Of a stretch of 37,617 bases of DNA, positions 33,630 through 37,617 are shown in pieces. The notes under the pieces were generated by a model. That model was not told the DNA's origin. It saw only the letters and a list, made by a program, of their open reading frames with translations, and did not search any database. Position 1 is the first letter of the stretch, and each line of letters starts with the position of its first letter. Source of the DNA: Azolla pinnata (lineage: Eukaryota; Streptophyta; Polypodiopsida; Salviniales; Salviniaceae); contig JBBBWG010031342.1 in NCBI GenBank assembly GCA_037176905.1, positions 1 to 37,617 of the forward strand. The letters are read 5' to 3'. The translations under genes and the position numbers were made by a program.

Positions 33630-34403
33630 ATGGCCAGTGACGCCAGGAATGATGCATCTGTAGCAATAAGTGCAGCTCTCTCTTCTTCCGCCGGCCATCT
33701 CTATGAACCTCCTGAACAGGTACGAGAGCCGGACCCTGTGATAACGGTCTTTTATTGCGCCCCCCCTCCCCCCTCTGGAATCTTGGTCCTTAGCTTGCGC
33801 TCTTGAAGCGGAAAGTTTCCAGTTTTAGAAGAAGTAGGAAACTAAGGGATCTCCAAATGCTAGATTTGCGAGCTGCGGAGGAAAAGGCGAGTGCCAGGCT
33901 ATGTTTGTAAGGGAAAAGTCTCAGGGATTCAGAGCTAATGCCAGACGGTATAGCGGGTGATTTTTCATCCTGCTGTTGAAGAATTATCATTAGCTTTGGA
34001 AATCCTGGCCGGATGGCAAACTGTGCCCGAAATACCAGGTCTTGACTATTCTTCTCCAGGAAAAATCACCTGTACCAAGGAAACCGGAAGCAGCCCTCAT
34101 TTTCCCTGGAGATTAGGAATAGCTTGAAAAGAATGGTCACCTGAGTTGGAGATGCACAAAGTTTGGCCGACGCTAAAGCTATCGCTAAGGCCTTTAGGGA
34201 GCTGAATCTGGCCAGTTTCATGGGAACTAACATTAGCTTGAAGTAATATGTTTCGGTAACAATGTAGTAAGATTTTTTCAAGAGGCAGCTGTTTTTGGTA
34301 GTAGACTGTTATTGTGTCATGAAAATTAGCATTACCTCAACATGCTATATTTATCAAGTCGATGAAGGAAATGTAGGGACTATGGTTTTAGGGCGTAGAC
34401 GGT

Positions 34404-34443
<40 letters not shown>

Positions 34444-36483
34444 CTTGAGATCCTGAAGGGTGAACCTGAAGGTTTGAACTAGAGGCATGTGCTATGGATT
34501 ATGGTTGCAGCATGTAGAGGATTGAGGTATACTGCTTTTACCCTGAAAGTATGCTGTACCTCGAAATCCTGGGGTTTAAAATATGTGGGACTTATAGGCT
34601 TGTTTGAGGCTATGGTCCCTAGAGAAAGCTGAGATAGTGTCATTCGCCAGCGCAAAACACAACAAGAACATGAAGTTTCTGATTTGTTCCGCCCTGCGTA
34701 TAGTGGTTGAGCAAGGTCAAGTTCGCATATTTTATTCATGCGTAATGGCAAACCTGTAGGGTTCCTTATGATAAACCTATTGTTGGGCATGAAAGTTGAC
34801 ATTAGAGACAAGAAGAGAGCTTTCTTATCGTGTCCTTCTTATGGGTTCAGTATTCAGGGTGGTAATGTATCTGATGCTATGGTTCCAGCAATCATTAAAG
34901 TTGATGTTAGATACGAAATGTTTTGCCCATATATGAGACCTTATAAGAGCGTACTGCTACCTTAGTCTTTGTGCTTCCAAATATGTACCCAGGTCTTTTG
35001 AATAGAAAGTGGGGTCATTCCTCAATTTTATTTTACTTTTATCATGGGATCTCGGGTCACAATTTACAATGTGTTTATAGACTTAGATAATCATGATAAA
35101 AAGGCCAGGACGTTTCGAGAAGATTTTCTTGACTCATGCGGGTTGAAAACTAGGTTCAATGGCAGTAAGATGGGTGTATAGTATTATCTTTAACAGAGGT
35201 ATCTTATCTTTCACCTGAAAGTAAAGTTCGAGGGTGGTGTTTCTGCCCATGGGAATATGAATCTGATCCAGACATAACTTCTGTTTGAATTCTTTTGTGT
35301 ATAATTTCAGAGGAGGTGGAGAATGGATTGGGCAAGGTATTGGTGTTTCAAATCTCCGAAGAGAGAGAGGAGGATAGTACCATCAACGAGGTCAGAAGGA
35401 GGAGGAGGAGGAGTTAGTGGGCCTGTAGGAGCATGGCCCATCTCACAACCTGGGCTCGGCCTCGCACCCCCTTCATCCCCAGCCTCTTTTGTCAATTCTT
35501 CAGCTCAGTCTCCAGCAAGTTTTTCCTTGTCACTGAATGCTACATCTACGAGTATGTGTTCGCCTGGTCCAGTTAACACTATGTTTACTATTGGACCCTA
35601 CGCACATGAAACACAACTAGTTTCACCCCCTGTTTTCTCTACCTTCACAACAGAGCCTAATACAGCCCCTTTCACACCTCCACCTGAGCTTGCCCATTTG
35701 ACCACACCCTCATCTCCTGATGTGCCGTTTGCACAATATATTGCTTCTTCCCTTGAGAGCAAATCCTCACGTCGCGAGAACATCTCCCCTCTGTCTACAT
35801 CGACAATGCCATCGCCTTGTGATACACCTGCTTGCTATACACCGATATCATCGCAAATGTATCTTGGTAGTCCGTTTGGTCATCATGTTTCTCCACCGAC
35901 TCCAGATGTTTCCAACAAAGAAAGAGAGCTTCTCCCCGCACGTTATCAGGATCATCCGAAGACTCGTAATGCTATTTCTTCCTTCCCTACATTTGATCCG
36001 TTTGCCTCGGCAACCTTTGATGGTGTTCCTTTTGCATCTTTTATTCTGCCCTGCGAAGCAAGTGAGCCATCGCAGTCTGTCCTACTCCGCCGTGAAACCC
36101 ACGAAGAAGATGCATCTGTAAGCATCGGAACAGATTGGAAATCAAAGGATTCGGTTGGTTTGGATCTGATGCATAAACCAGTGGAGCAGGATTGTGGAAG
36201 CATCAGTACAGATATAATGAATATGGAATCAGAAGATTTGGTTGGTTTGGAATCGATGCCTAAACCAGTGGATCTCAGCATTACCAGCGAGAAAATGCAG
36301 TCGGGGGGCCTGATCAAGGGTTTTACAGGAAATGTTCAAGGTCAATATAGTCCAAATGATGATGGTGGACATTATACTGAAAGAGGATGGTTCGATCTGC
36401 ATGCATTTGATGGGCCCTCCAGGGAGGATGATACCTCTGTGACAATTCAATATGGGCAGAACAGTGTTGTGCGCCAGAAGTGA
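33630..36483 (+). CDS. Plant hydroxyproline-rich glycoprotein family protein, 2 exons, 420 residues
   Basis: Exon 1 33630-33719 (30 codons) and exon 2 35311-36483 join in phase 0 across a 1.6-kb GT-AG intron. The junction gives EPPEQ/RRWRMDWARYWCFK, matching the RRW...YWCFGS start of the plant family annotated as hydroxyproline-rich glycoproteins (At5g52430/At4g25620 type). Also diagnostic are PPSSPASF, the block MFTIGPYAHETQLVSPPVFS then TFTTEPNTAPFTPPPELAHL, and TTPSSPDVPFAQYIASSLE. The family is Pro/Ser-rich with unknown molecular function; no signal peptide is visible, so the 'cell-wall glycoprotein' name is doubtful here. The C-terminal third is lineage-diverged and contains a roughly 29-residue duplication (VGLDLMHKPVE near 36152 and VGLESMPKPVD near 36239). 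The start was chosen because this ATG is in phase with the splice. Two earlier ATGs near 33522 run to a quick stop. Confidence 0.9.
34408..34441. repeat. (TA)n microsatellite in the intron
   Basis: About 17 TA dinucleotides in the 1.6-kb intron of the hydroxyproline-rich protein gene. The remaining intron shows no other recognised feature. Confidence 0.9.
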
Positions 36484-37426
36484 CTGCTCTTTTTCAACAT
36501 TACTAACTGATGTAGAAATAGTAAGAAAACAGATGCAGCAGAGAAACGAACACTGGATTGGTGTAGTCACTACGGCGAACCAGTCAGAAATCTTATGACC
36601 TGTATTTTCCTCTTTTGACTTGAAACCTATGCCTGTATGTTGTTTGTGTTGGGCACTTAGAACATACAGATATGCATGCTCCTTGACTTGCTCTGGGAGA
36701 GATTTGTGGTATATACAACCTCAAAGGCAAGGCCTTTCAGTTAAGGAAGGCCTTCTTTTGGTAGTAAGTATCTTCTTTCTTTAGTATTGCTTCCTAAATC
36801 TACAATTCTGTACACGAGGATAAAAGGCTACATCGACTTGAAAAGGGAGAGAAATTGTGATTTATTACATGTTTGAGCACTTCATCTGATTGCGAATTTG
36901 GAGTAGAATACTATACCCTGTGCAATGTTCATCTGGATATTTGATTATGCTCTGGTGCGTTTGCTGTCATGAGCTTGTTGAGAACTTTGGATGATTTGGC
37001 AAATCATGTGCAATATATGTAAACGTGGTTCCGTCGTTGAATTAGTTGGATGATTGAGCAAAAACCAGAATCAGAGTAACGAGTCATGGTGCATGCAGTT
37101 CTCGTCTTTAACTTTCTTTCAGGTTTCAATGGAACAAGGACAGCAGGAGGGTTGTGCTTTTGAAGTTGAATATGTGCCCACCATCTTCTCTGATCAATGA
37201 AGAGGAAGGTGCAGGATTCAATGAAGCAAGCACACACGCACAGCTAATTTCTACTCATGAAGGGAATCATCGGTGTGCCACTGTAGTTGCACAATGAATG
37301 ATACATACAAGTCTGTGAGTTGTACCAACCTCTTCATTGCGGTCCCCCCCAAAATGTAATAAAGTTTCAGGCCTTAGAGGGAAGAAGAAGGTAGGTGGAA
37401 TACGTTGGTAATATTCCCCCCCACAG
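36484..37426. other. 3'UTR and spacer
   Basis: The left part is the 3'UTR of the hydroxyproline-rich protein gene. A strong acceptor (AACTTTCTTTCAG) ends at 37122, and one following frame stays open from about 37128 to 37297 (WNKDSRRVVLLKLNMCPP, then a Glu/Gly-rich part). It could be an exon of the gene at the right edge, but I cannot connect it. Confidence 0.4.
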
Positions 37427-37617
37427 ATCCATCGTTCTTCTCACGCCCAAGCCATTGAGCAAACAAATCCAGTTGCAGACAAGAAAGAGAAGGAAGCCCA
37501 AGCAAGGCTTGAAGAAGAGCAAACAAATCCAGTTGCAGAGAAGAAAGAGAAGGAAGCCCAAGCAAGGCTTGAAGAAGAGCAAACAAATCCAGTTGCAGAG
37601 AAGAAAGAGAAGGAAGC
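37427..37617 (+). CDS. Possible exon with 20-residue Glu/Lys/Gln repeat, cut by window edge
   Basis: A polypyrimidine acceptor ATTCCCCCCCACAG ends at 37426, and the frame after it is open to the edge. It reads IHRSSHAQAIEQTNPVADKK, then repeats of EEEQTNPVAEKK plus EKEAQARL. The 60-bp DNA repeat keeps the frame, and its translation is a charged, Ala/Leu-spaced sequence likely to be helical or coiled coil. No family is recognised. The opposite strand gives only a hydrophobic Leu/Phe/Cys shadow. Without the downstream sequence, a non-coding minisatellite remains possible. Confidence 0.45.
   Translation, partial: MHRSSHAQAIEQTNPVADKKEKEAQARLEEEQTNPVAEKKEKEAQARLEEEQTNPVAEKKEKE
37457..37617. repeat. 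Perfect 60-bp tandem repeat at the right edge
   Basis: The unit starting GAGCAAACAAATCCAGTTGC appears at 37457, 37517 and 37577. Copies differ at about one base (GACAAG versus GAGAAG), apart from the divergent left border. The array runs off the window. Confidence 0.93.

Noticed and set aside
37367..37586. Membrane-like minus-strand frames at the right edge
   Set aside because: Hydrophobic shadow of the plus-strand Glu/Lys repeat; no start or splice support.
1..37617. A new multi-gene or defence-like system
   Set aside because: The recognised genes are unrelated plant loci in mixed orientation with their own promoters; no co-directional or functionally linked cluster is visible.

Overview
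The window is nuclear DNA of a land plant. It carries plant-type gene families (family-1 UDP-glycosyltransferase, PLATZ zinc-binding protein, plant-style ATG1, a plant-specific hydroxyproline-rich glycoprotein family), GT-AG introns in almost every gene, AT-rich introns and spacers, CCCTAAA (plant telomere-type) repeats and many microsatellites. The proteins diverge clearly from the angiosperm versions I know, which would fit a non-seed or early-diverging plant, but the sequence alone does not fix the clade. A run of 100 N at 22042-22141 marks an assembly gap inside a tandem array.

Layout, left to right: 3'-truncated UDP-glycosyltransferase (minus, 1-290); degenerate CCCTAAA block (1023-1315); mitochondrial F1-ATPase gamma subunit (plus, 8 exons, 1640-4326); gene-free spacer; PLATZ gene (minus, 6307 to at least 9277); hairpin-forming minisatellite (10553-11030); gene-poor spacer; GIY-YIG endonuclease-domain gene (minus, 13872-15702) with a long TGCATG/TATGTG tract just upstream of its start; small basic protein gene (plus, 16878-18840) with a 36-bp minisatellite in intron 2; possible unrecognised minus-strand gene (19.4-20.3 kb); simple-repeat cluster including a TTAGGG run and a 40-bp minisatellite (20.7-22.3 kb); autophagy kinase ATG1 (minus, 13 exons, 23685-29388); a possible decayed retrotransposon piece (30.2-30.6 kb); a 32-34-bp minisatellite (31.6-32.0 kb); AT-rich spacer with an (ATAA)n/(TAGA)n array; hydroxyproline-rich glycoprotein family gene (plus, 33630-36483); and a possible exon with a perfect 60-bp coding repeat running off the right edge.

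Each exon model was built by reading splice sites and checking phase across every junction. The models for F1-gamma, GIY-YIG, the small basic protein, ATG1 and the hydroxyproline-rich protein all sum to a multiple of three and end at a stop codon. The PLATZ 5' exon is unresolved.

The genes are unrelated housekeeping, regulatory and metabolic loci with no operon-like or cluster logic, and I see no convincing new multi-gene system. The most interesting points are the F1-gamma model without a visible presequence, the stand-alone GIY-YIG protein, a phase-supported GC-AG intron in ATG1, a repeat-built N-terminal extension on the glycosyltransferase, two telomere-repeat types 20 kb apart, and several minisatellites that share a TGCATG-like core or form hairpins.
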